Part shown: positions 1-9,300 of the stretch, piece by piece
How positions within the stretch are numbered: the stretch's first letter is position 1
Layout of the letters: every line of letters starts with the position of its first letter
Virus record (IMG/VR): IMGVR_UViG_3300034198_013094
Coordinates: 1-23,414 of that record
DNA length: 23,414 nucleotides
Strand: one strand, 5' to 3'
Origin: a virus
Made by a program: the position numbers and the translations under genes
The notes under the pieces: model-generated
Told to the model about the DNA's origin: nothing
Databases searched by the model: none
Seen by the model: only the letters and a program-made list of their open reading frames with translations

Positions 1-184
1 TACCGTCGTTTGTAACGTATTTTTTATTTATTCTTTCTACTATTCCGTCTTTTTCTCTGATTGTATAACATTCCCCTGTCATCAAATCACATTCTTCTCT
101 TTCCATACCGTCATTTGATACATTTTTAACCTTTTTAGGATTTAAAAACTGGTCTACGGTACTATTTAATCTATTATTTTCCAT
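1..184 (-). CDS. Hypothetical protein, N-terminal 61 residues (runs off left edge)
   Basis: This frame opens with ATG at 184-182 and stays open to the window edge, so only its first 61 residues are visible. A TATTTATA box lies 12 bases upstream of the ATG, as for other genes here, which supports the start. The peptide is hydrophilic, with two cysteines six residues apart (C32 and C39, in CDLMTGEC). The tetrapeptide motif V-(S/T)-N-D-G occurs twice, at about residues 22-26 and 57-61, which hints at a repeat unit of about 35 residues. I do not recognise the family. Its place just after the hub gene on the same strand suggests another virion or baseplate protein, but this is inference from position only. 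Confidence 0.7.
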   Translation of the reverse strand, partial: MENNRLNSTVDQFLNPKKVKNVSNDGMEREECDLMTGECYTIREKDGIVERINKKYVTNDG

Positions 185-196
185 ATAGGTTTTTTA

Positions 197-204
197 TATA
201 AATA
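197..204 (-). promoter_or_regulatory. TATTTATA box upstream of the left-edge gene
   Basis: Read on the minus strand this is TATTTATA, 12 bases before the ATG at 184. It also lies just past the stop codon of the hub-like gene, so it would give the left-edge gene its own start. It belongs to a set of same-orientation boxes in this window. The promoter role is inferred from position. Confidence 0.45.
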
Positions 205-224
205 TCCCAATTATTGTATTATTC

Positions 225-3200
225 TTATAATAATTTGAAATAGACAAAATCACCATTATTGATTTTTAAATCTTTAGCTAGTTGATACGATAACCCAATA
301 CCATATTCACTTGACGCGGGACCGACATTAATAGGTCCATTAATGTCTTTTGATATATCGATAATTAATGGTGAGGTCATTATTACAAATGTATTTTTTC
401 CATCATATGGGTTTTTCATATGAGTTTCTAATTTCATAATATTTTCTGCGGTAATCTTATTTAAGTCAAATCTTGTAGAATAAAAATATCCTTTTGAATT
501 TTTTAAATTTGACCATGTTATCTTTTTACCATGTCCAATACTATTTTGATTTAAATCTAAACTTGATAAAATATTTCTATTAGACCTATTCAAAATTTGC
601 ATTTCAATTTCATTATTAATTTGATATTCTGTTGATCCCATAACGACTGCTTTGGTTTTTAACCATTTATCACCAAATTTATCTGTTATATATTGAATAT
701 ATTTTTCACCTTTATAACCATTATATGGAATACCGTAATTTGTGGTATTAATTTCAGATATTAAAGTTTCACCTGGTGGTGATGGTTTAGTACCTTGGTC
801 AACAGTTGCTGAATTTGTTGGGGTAGATACACTTTGTTCAGTTGTAGGTTGTGGATTTATATCCTGTTTAAATTGATTAGTTCCTTGTGTAATAATTGAA
901 TCAAATAATGATTTATAACTTGACGTAAATGAATCTTTAAAATCAGGTAGTGCATTAGTCGGTATTCTAGTTCCTTTAAATGTTGTTGTCATTTTTGAAC
1001 CTTTAATACTATGACTTACATCTGTAATCCAATATGTACCCGTGAAAATTGGTATATTTTTTAAATAGAAATACATAGTTGGTTGTATCATTACGTCACC
1101 CATCATTGTAATTTCACAACTATAAGACGCTTGTTTATAAACATCATATAAATTTGTGTCTATTTGTGCAGCTGCGGCACCTGTCGCAGAACGACCAATA
1201 TTTTCAAAAACTCTAAATGATTCTGTTGTATTTTTAATTGTGTCTTGTGAAACCTGAATACCTTTAAATAATCCTTGATTTTGGTCACCTACACCAACTT
1301 CAAACGCCACAACTCTATTTGATTTTTTTAAATTTTCAATAGTGTATTTGTCAGGGTTTGTAATAAACAATGGGTTTGGTGTTCTTTGACCAATATTAAA
1401 ACTATCATTATTAAAGTAATACTTATCACTTATTCCACCCATATCAGGATTTTTAGAAGTTTCATTAATATATTGAATGACTACTTTTGGTGAAGCGTCT
1501 TCATAATCAACTTCCAAAAAAGTACCAAATATATCATTAGCCGCTCTTTGTGATGGTGTTAACTTTGGATTTTTACCATAATTTGTACCATAGAAATTAA
1601 CATACGCGGGCATTGGTCTCATATCAAAACCTTCTCCTTCAATTAACATATTACAAACACTAAATAAATCTGCACTATCATTGTTAGGACTTTCTAATTG
1701 TATTAGTTTTGTAATATCAATATATGCTTTATCTCCAATATCTTGATTTGCCCTATCTAAAAATAAAAAATCTTCTAACAAAGTATGTTGACCCATAGAA
1801 TTACCTGCGGCCCATTTATCGTTAAATGATTTGAATGTATTATATAATTCTAATTTTACAGTATTATTATTAAATCCACTTTCTATTAATGCGTTTGGTT
1901 TGTTTTCCTTACCCTTAAATTCAAAACTATTTAATTTAGTTATAATTTGATTTAAAAAATTAGATTGTCTTACCCTAAATGGGTCTACAATATTATCAAC
2001 GACATATTGTTTAAATGTTTGTGAATTATTAAATAAACCATCTTTGACACCACCTGCATATATGTAAATTAAATGTCTAAAATTAATAATATTATCTATA
2101 CTTAATTCAATATCATTATTTTTAAAGAAATTTAGATAACAATCTGTTGTAGGTTCTTCCCCTAAGTAAATTTTTAAGAATTCAATTGTTCCAGTACTTC
2201 CAGTTGTAATTTGTGAATTGTCAAATGGATTATAAGTAATCGATGTGTCTTGATTGATTTCTGTAAAAGATTCTAATGTGCTTAAATCTAATTCCCTTGG
2301 ATTTGCCAATGTTAATGTGACAAAGTTATTTAAACCTAATATTAAATCTGAAACATTTTGAACTTGTACTTTTTGTTTATCTATTAATGTTTGTACAAAC
2401 TTATATGGTGTATTAAAATCGTCATCTTTATTTTTAGTAATACTTACTAAATCTTTTAATAATGTTTGAAAATTTTGATATTCTATTTTATATTCAGTAT
2501 TAACTGAATCAAATTTAATTGGGAAGGAATATAAAGGTGTTTCGACATTTTCTTTTTCGCTTGAAAATTCTAAAAATAATTTTTCGAATTCTTCTAAAAC
2601 ATTGATTGGGAATGTTGATATCAAATCATACATTTTAGTATAATTTTCAAAATTGTCTAAATTATAATTAAAATAATAATTTGAAGATGTGACACTATAA
2701 TTACTAAAAACATCATCTTCATTAATCTTTGTTTCTTCATACCATAAAATTCTAAAGTTAGATTGATTTATGGTTGTATATTTTGTATCTAAAAAATCTT
2801 CGTTCAAACCACCTGTAGTAGGTAATAATGTATAATACGTATTATTCGTATACATTACTGAATTATCAAAATATGTTGTGTAATAATCGTGGTTTTTATA
2901 ATTTTTAATAAATGTTTTGGTTGAACCTGTGGTTAAATCTGTTCGACCTGAATATGATGTACTACCAGTAAGACTCATAGTATCATAATGTGTATATCCA
3001 TTTACAATTTGTGAAAAGACCGCTTCGTAGAATGGATTAATACCTGATTCTTTTGATGTTATTGTTGAACCTGTATAATCACTTGGAAATAATCTAACGT
3101 TTTGAAATTTAACATTTTTATTTCTATCATCAGTCCATTGGTTAAAAAACAAAGTTTCAATAAAGTTGTTATCAGGACCCTTAAAAAATATATTTCTATT

Positions 3201-6065
3201 TATTTCGTCTTCAAAAGAAAGTAAAATATCTTCATTATCTAATGTGTGTTTTTTATATCTATGATAAATTGACCCCCATTTTAATAATAGATGATATGGT
3301 ATTCTGTGTGAAGAACTCATTTCTCTAAACATATTAGATAAACGAGTTTTACCATTATATGGAAAATCTATTTCATCAGATAATTCATAAAATGGTAAAG
3401 AATTTAATAACAAGTATGCTGAACCCGCATACTTAGATGTTGGTACATTATGTGGTACGTTTAAATTCTTTGTAAAATCACTATATAGTTGATTATGAAA
3501 ATATGGTGTGTTTAGTATATTAACTGATGTATTTCCAAATTTAATAGGTCTTGAGAATATGTTATCTTGATATTCTTTTTTTACCCAATCAGTTGGTATA
3601 ACTTGAGGTGAGGTAATCAAATATTTGGTTGAGTCTACAGAAAATATATTTTGGAATGTAAGTTCATCAATATTAAAATTTGTCTTATTAATTCTATTAA
3701 AATAATCCTCCGAATTATATGGATATAAACTTAATCTATATTTTTCAGAAACATAGTTTGAAATATCTTTAGAAAATTTAGGATATACAGAATCAAAATT
3801 AGGTAAGATATTTTCAGGAAAAGTTTGTTCTATAATAAATGGACTGTCAATATTTTTTTTGATATAATCAACAGTTGGGTATCTATCTAAATAATATGGA
3901 TATCTTTCTAATTCCGAAAACGCTTTTAGATAATCATGTAATTTAGTTTGATTAGAAACTTTTTTTAGTATCTCAATTAAGTCAAAATCTTCGGATAAAC
4001 ATTTTTGGATGTTTTCAAATTCTAAATCTGCCAATTCTAAAATTGTTTGATTGTCATTTGTGTTATATAATGTAATATATCTACTTCTTTCATAAATTTC
4101 ATAAATTGTAGATGATATAGTTTTATTAGAATATGGTGTTGTATCATAATTCATGTCAAGAATAGTAGCCGTTGGTCTTACATTGACTTTGTCATTATTA
4201 TCAACAAATACCATATTAACTTGTCCAACTCCTCCTTCTTTATCTGCCAATGTATCAACTCTTTTAGTTACAATACCAATATAGTTTTCAATAAAATCAA
4301 CTTCAGGCCATAAAGTTTTATCGTTAGACCCTAATATTTCAACCAATTCACTTTCACCCGGATATGCTAATACACTTAATGTACCATCATTACTTGGTTT
4401 AACTACTTTTGGCCATGGGTATATATTACCACCATTTATATCAGGTGTTTCATTACAATATTGTTTAGTTAATTTACTTCTTCTAATTTCTCCAACTTCA
4501 AACGCTTTAACGTGAACATCCTTTAGAAACTTAATAAAAACTTCAGCATTAGCTAAAACAACTGCGAAAACATTTTTAATTGTTGGGTTAAAACCAATAC
4601 CTTTATTAGGGTCTTTAATGATATCATTCATTTTGGTTGTAATCTCCCCGTATATTTTATCTTTTTGTGAAGTAAATGATTGTCTCATTTTTTGTATATC
4701 ACTCAATATTAAAACATCATTAAATAAAATATCTTTGGTACCATCTGGTGCCACTTCATAATAAGAATTAACATCATTTAAAGTTGTAGGAATATCTAAA
4801 CTTATTTTTTTATAAATTTCATTATTACTTTCTTTACTATGATTGTCAATATATGTTTTTATTTTAGTAATCTGTTCATTATAAAAAGATAAAAAAGATT
4901 CTAATGTGCCAGTTTTTTTTGGGTCTAATAAATTCTCTGTACTTGTTTTATCTTGACTAGATAGATATTTTAATTTTTTATTAGGATAATAATCTGAACT
5001 AACATATCTAGTAATCCAATAAACTATACTATCGTAATAATTTTTAATATTAGTTTCCAATTCATTTAAACTTCCCACAATTTTAAAATCCACAGCGTTT
5101 GAAAATAATTCTTTTTCTAAAATTTTGTCTAAACTTTTGGCTTTAGTAATTAATTCTCTAAGTGTAATTGTTTTAAAATTTTTATCAATTAAACCTTTTG
5201 CTTTATATTCATCATATACTGAATTTAATAATTGATATCCTTTTGAACTTTTTGAAATTCTTTTCTCAACAACATTATTTTTAGTATTTGTTTGTACATC
5301 TTTTTCAGTTTCAATATAATAAAGATATGGTGCCGCTAAAATACCATTCAACGGAATCTCAGCTAAAAATGCATATAATTGTCCAACAAATGAACTTGTA
5401 ACTTCAAAATTACCATTTGAATCATTAAACTTAGATGTAAATGATGTCATATGTAATCTATACTTAATTGCTTTACCATAATAACCTTTTACTGTTAAGT
5501 AAAATATTGGCCACGGTAAATGGAAAAAAGATGCATATGGTGAATTTTTTTCACCACTTAATAATGTTTTTCCTCTAACATCAATAAAGTTAATTGTCAC
5601 CTTAGGTAATCCAATTGATGTGACGTTAATATTAATACTTTCAATACCAAAAGATTGACCGCTTGGGTCGTCTTCTTTAGCGGGTAAATCAACTTCAAAA
5701 AGTGATATATTACCGTTTGTATTTGTCATAATAATTTCAGATGTTGACTTTGTTGGATTAAAATAATCTGTCCAACTAGTGTCAAAATCACCATTACTAT
5801 TATTTTGATTTTTTAAGAAGTTTAGGGTTCCTCCTGCAATCGTTTGTAGTTTTCCTGTTGCTGGGTTTTTATCAGAAACTAAAACTGACCTCGGTACTAA
5901 ATCTGCCTCCAAATTTACATACATTACCAAATTTTCAGGTCTTACATGTCTGGGTTCAGCAAGATTTTGTTCATTAATAACACTATTTGGGTCCACACAA
6001 AGAATGTTATTTTCATCTAATATAATAGACAGATTTTCTGTTTCTTTTAAGTTATTGTTCCCCAT
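225..6065 (-). CDS. Giant baseplate hub-like structural protein (gp27/gpD-type ends around a huge insertion)
   Basis: This 1946-residue protein is probably the central baseplate hub. Residues about 140-245 look like a tube-type beta domain (LPKVTINFIDVRG, then FFHLPWPIFYLTVKGYYG and a segment ending in IPLNGILAAP). Residues about 1480-1705 resemble the second half of hub proteins, with IQPTMYFYLKNIPIFTGTYW followed by ITDVSHSIKGSKMTTTFKGT, a pattern known from late-control D/gp27-type hubs. Between them lie about 1200 residues I cannot assign. A Pro/Thr/Ser/Gln-rich linker (about 1725-1765) leads to a C-terminal domain (about 1770-1946) with a weak double-psi beta-barrel look. The ATG overlaps the end of the LysM gene by 14 bases, so it is probably translated by coupling. 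T4 gp27 is about 391 residues, so this is roughly five times larger. The assignment rests on motif resemblance and gene order. Confidence 0.6.
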   Translation of the reverse strand: MGNNNLKETENLSIILDENNILCVDPNSVINEQNLAEPRHVRPENLVMYVNLEADLVPRSVLVSDKNPATGKLQTIAGGTLNFLKNQNNSNGDFDTSWTDYFNPTKSTSEIIMTNTNGNISLFEVDLPAKEDDPSGQSFGIESININVTSIGLPKVTINFIDVRGKTLLSGEKNSPYASFFHLPWPIFYLTVKGYYGKAIKYRLHMTSFTSKFNDSNGNFEVTSSFVGQLYAFLAEIPLNGILAAPYLYYIETEKDVQTNTKNNVVEKRISKSSKGYQLLNSVYDEYKAKGLIDKNFKTITLRELITKAKSLDKILEKELFSNAVDFKIVGSLNELETNIKNYYDSIVYWITRYVSSDYYPNKKLKYLSSQDKTSTENLLDPKKTGTLESFLSFYNEQITKIKTYIDNHSKESNNEIYKKISLDIPTTLNDVNSYYEVAPDGTKDILFNDVLILSDIQKMRQSFTSQKDKIYGEITTKMNDIIKDPNKGIGFNPTIKNVFAVVLANAEVFIKFLKDVHVKAFEVGEIRRSKLTKQYCNETPDINGGNIYPWPKVVKPSNDGTLSVLAYPGESELVEILGSNDKTLWPEVDFIENYIGIVTKRVDTLADKEGGVGQVNMVFVDNNDKVNVRPTATILDMNYDTTPYSNKTISSTIYEIYERSRYITLYNTNDNQTILELADLEFENIQKCLSEDFDLIEILKKVSNQTKLHDYLKAFSELERYPYYLDRYPTVDYIKKNIDSPFIIEQTFPENILPNFDSVYPKFSKDISNYVSEKYRLSLYPYNSEDYFNRINKTNFNIDELTFQNIFSVDSTKYLITSPQVIPTDWVKKEYQDNIFSRPIKFGNTSVNILNTPYFHNQLYSDFTKNLNVPHNVPTSKYAGSAYLLLNSLPFYELSDEIDFPYNGKTRLSNMFREMSSSHRIPYHLLLKWGSIYHRYKKHTLDNEDILLSFEDEINRNIFFKGPDNNFIETLFFNQWTDDRNKNVKFQNVRLFPSDYTGSTITSKESGINPFYEAVFSQIVNGYTHYDTMSLTGSTSYSGRTDLTTGSTKTFIKNYKNHDYYTTYFDNSVMYTNNTYYTLLPTTGGLNEDFLDTKYTTINQSNFRILWYEETKINEDDVFSNYSVTSSNYYFNYNLDNFENYTKMYDLISTFPINVLEEFEKLFLEFSSEKENVETPLYSFPIKFDSVNTEYKIEYQNFQTLLKDLVSITKNKDDDFNTPYKFVQTLIDKQKVQVQNVSDLILGLNNFVTLTLANPRELDLSTLESFTEINQDTSITYNPFDNSQITTGSTGTIEFLKIYLGEEPTTDCYLNFFKNNDIELSIDNIINFRHLIYIYAGGVKDGLFNNSQTFKQYVVDNIVDPFRVRQSNFLNQIITKLNSFEFKGKENKPNALIESGFNNNTVKLELYNTFKSFNDKWAAGNSMGQHTLLEDFLFLDRANQDIGDKAYIDITKLIQLESPNNDSADLFSVCNMLIEGEGFDMRPMPAYVNFYGTNYGKNPKLTPSQRAANDIFGTFLEVDYEDASPKVVIQYINETSKNPDMGGISDKYYFNNDSFNIGQRTPNPLFITNPDKYTIENLKKSNRVVAFEVGVGDQNQGLFKGIQVSQDTIKNTTESFRVFENIGRSATGAAAAQIDTNLYDVYKQASYSCEITMMGDVMIQPTMYFYLKNIPIFTGTYWITDVSHSIKGSKMTTTFKGTRIPTNALPDFKDSFTSSYKSLFDSIITQGTNQFKQDINPQPTTEQSVSTPTNSATVDQGTKPSPPGETLISEINTTNYGIPYNGYKGEKYIQYITDKFGDKWLKTKAVVMGSTEYQINNEIEMQILNRSNRNILSSLDLNQNSIGHGKKITWSNLKNSKGYFYSTRFDLNKITAENIMKLETHMKNPYDGKNTFVIMTSPLIIDISKDINGPINVGPASSEYGIGLSYQLAKDLKINNGDFVYFKLL

Positions 6066-6378
6066 AGTATAAGTTATACAATTCTACACCACTTTTGTAA
6101 TCTTGTAAAGAGGTTATCAAAGGAAATGGTATTCTTAAATATGAATTATCAGGAATTGTAAATTCCAAACTACCATATAATGGATTAGCTTGTAAAATTA
6201 ACCAACCAAAAAGTGGTGTTCCATAATATTCTTGTGATATTTTATCTAATCTATCTTTACCTTTTTTATATTGTATATATTTGTCAGTTCCTTTAATAGG
6301 TAATTCTATACCAGGGACAATTCTAAATTCTCCATCCTTTAAAAATAACTGATATCTATCGTAGTATTGTCGACTCAT
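6052..6378 (-). CDS. Small LysM-domain baseplate protein (gp53/gpX-like)
   Basis: The protein has 108 residues. The central part reads as a LysM-like fold: KKGKDRLDKISQEYYGTPLF, then GWLILQANP and IPDNSYLRIP, i.e. the usual 'L..Ia..yyg....w..I...Np' and 'i..G..L.IP' pattern. In contractile tails such proteins (T4 gp53 contains a LysM-like domain; P2 gpX is a short LysM protein) join the hub and wedges. Its ATG overlaps the stop of the preceding 1587-residue gene in an ATGA arrangement, and its own 3' end overlaps the hub-like gene by 14 bases, so the three form one tightly coupled unit. Position between tube-initiator-like and hub-like genes matches the P2 order and strengthens the call. Confidence 0.7.
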   Translation of the reverse strand: MSRQYYDRYQLFLKDGEFRIVPGIELPIKGTDKYIQYKKGKDRLDKISQEYYGTPLFGWLILQANPLYGSLEFTIPDNSYLRIPFPLITSLQDYKSGVELYNLYYGEQ

Positions 6379-9300
6379 GGTTTATAGAAATTTAATTTAT
6401 CGGTTAATGGTAATTTTTCTGCAAATATTTTATTAACTAAATGACCTTCATCTACATCAAATATTTGATTATTTTCAACAATATTAAACGATGTTGATTT
6501 AGTATTTGTTTTAGTTGGTGCAGTTGGTATATCTAAAACAGTCATTACGTCTGTTGTAATAAATAATATTGAATTTACTTGTTTTGTTAAATTTTCAACA
6601 AATGTTGTTGTAATTGTATCCGTACCAATTGCATTTATAACTGTTTTTATGATATCGGACTCCTTTCCTTTCAAGAATGTTAATATAATTTCCCCACAAA
6701 TTGATGTTGGATACATTTGAGTAGTTAATGTTGATTCATTACCAAAATCAATAGTATTATCAATATATGTTTTTAATTTGGTATTTGAAGTATTAATATA
6801 ATCAATAACATTTGAATATGAATTGTAAAAATCAGAAGACACAAATCCGTTTAGAGTTGCGTCCATATATGATACAGATTCGGTATTTCCTGAAATCATT
6901 GCATCTGTTTTATAATTTGTAATAAAATTAAGTTGATCCACAATTGTTATAATTTTATTACGATTGTCTTCTATTTTTTTAATAGCATCATAACTCAACA
7001 TCTCTTCAATTTTAGTATCAATTACATTTTTTACTAAAAATTTAATTTCAGTTTCACAAGTTTGGATATGTTGTTCATCTTGTATGGGGTCTAATATTTT
7101 TAATACATCTACCGATACGTTTAGAAAATCAACAACGTCTTTGAGACTACTACCAAATGAATTAATTAATGTTGATAAATCAAATAAAATAGGGTCAAAA
7201 GCACCTAACATTTCAATTTTATCAGGTGAACTATACATATTTTCATTTTTAACTATATCCAATTTATTAATTGTTCTATAGTTAGATGACAAATATAAAC
7301 CTGTAATTTTTTTACTAAATTTATCTAATATGTCATAATAGGTATCTTTATATGATTGTACATAATCTGAAGATAATTTATACAAATCATTAATTAAATT
7401 CGTATAATCAAGAGCACCTAATGTGTTAACATCGGGTATTATTTCACCGATAAATTTTCCAAATTTGAATGTTTTTTTGGCTTCCAAATCACTTAATAAT
7501 TCAAACTCAGGTTTATCTGTTAATTTTTCTAAGAATTCTTTAGTAAAATCGTCATATTTTTTTCCACCAATTGTTGTTGCTGTAGATTCTGACCTTTCAT
7601 CATACATTTCAGTATTAGCGAAGAAGTTAGATGAAAGAGAATTTTGTAATCTTTCTACAGGTCTTTCTAAACCTTGACCTCCAATAAATGCCACTTGTAA
7701 AGTTACGGTTGCAATCATTGGTTGTACACCAATACCCTCAGGATTAAAATCCCACGGACTGTCATCGTAATTTATATTAATATCTCTGATTATAATTTTA
7801 GAATGATAGAAATCCCCAATTCTTATTACACAAATTGGTGGTGGACCAAAAGTTGTATTTCTCGCAACACTTTGTTTTTTACCATTCATAACAGGAATAG
7901 TATCACCAGGTCTCAAACACTGTAATAAAAATGTTAAACGACTATTCAATCCTTCAGGTGTCATTGAATGGAATGAAGGGTGAAAATATTTTAATTTTTC
8001 CTTAAGTGATGTAAAAATTAATGGAGAATCTTCTTCAAGTTTTTTGAAATAAAAACATTCTGATAATGTTTTCATGATGATTCTCTTCATCACATCAATT
8101 GGTGGTTTTGGAATTGATTTAGTTATCACTTCTTGTTGGTCAGGGTCAACATGTAATTTATTTACAGTTTTAGATTGTGGTGGTACTACTGTTGTATTTG
8201 TTTTATTATAATCAACAGTCATCTCACCTTGTCTACAAAAGAATGGTATTGGTGCGTGTTTAGCTAAATTTTGGTTTTTTATTTCTAAACCATGACAATC
8301 AATTCCTTGATTATTTGAATCTGTAAATTTAAATTCCTCTCCTGTTGTTGATATTGAATAAACTATTTTACCGTCTAAATCCCAACCTAAATCTTTATAT
8401 GTTAGTGTATTTGTAAATTTTAAACCTTCTTTTTTTAAACCATTTAATTCACTATCTGTTGGCCAACCAAGTGCTGATTCATTAAAATCTTCTGGCGTTT
8501 TACTAATATTTTTTAAGAAATCAACTAATATACTATAATTTCTTCTTACACCAAGGAAAAAGTTATATACTGTTGTATCTAAAGCAGAACAACTAGCATG
8601 TAATTTAATTTCTAAATCAGTCACAGTTTTACCTGATATATCATTTTTTAACGTTCCGTAAAATGCATTATATTCTAATAAATTTTCATTTAATTGACTA
8701 AATCCATTTTGAGTTTGAGTAATTACTAAATTTATATTTTCTTCAGTAATGTCTGTTGTCTTATTAAAAATAATTTTTTTATCATTTATATCATTAGCTC
8801 CTGTTCTACCTGTTAGAGAATGTAATTCATCACCTAATAATGTAATGTATGATGGACTATCTATGTAATATGTTCCTAATGTGTCTGATATTAACGCATC
8901 TGTTTTTCCCGAATATGTATTTTTATATGGTACAGCATTAGGAAAGTAAAATATAGATTTAAGATTTACAGGATTTGTATCGCTTTTTGTTGATTCAGGT
9001 GTTGTTTCTGTAATGTCTTGACTAGTAAACTTTAAAGAATTAATAACTTCTTTAGTAGTTCCCGCATTTAAATATTGTTTAATTAAATCAACATCATTTT
9101 TATCTAATGTTGCATATTTTTGAATTAACGCATAGAAATCTAAATCTTGACAACCAGCAAAAAATGCGTTTATATAGTTATCAGCCTCTTCATCTGACAT
9201 TCCTTTAAAATATTCTCTTACTAATAAATTCAAAATACTTGGGTGATCAACAATTACTTTAAATGATACTGTACCGTTTCTTTCTGAATCCAAATACGTG

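Noticed and set aside
7084-7925. Several plus-strand frames of 60-85 codons opposite the 1587-residue gene
   Set aside because: All lie antisense to conserved tube-like coding sequence with hydrophobic or low-complexity translations typical of shadow frames.
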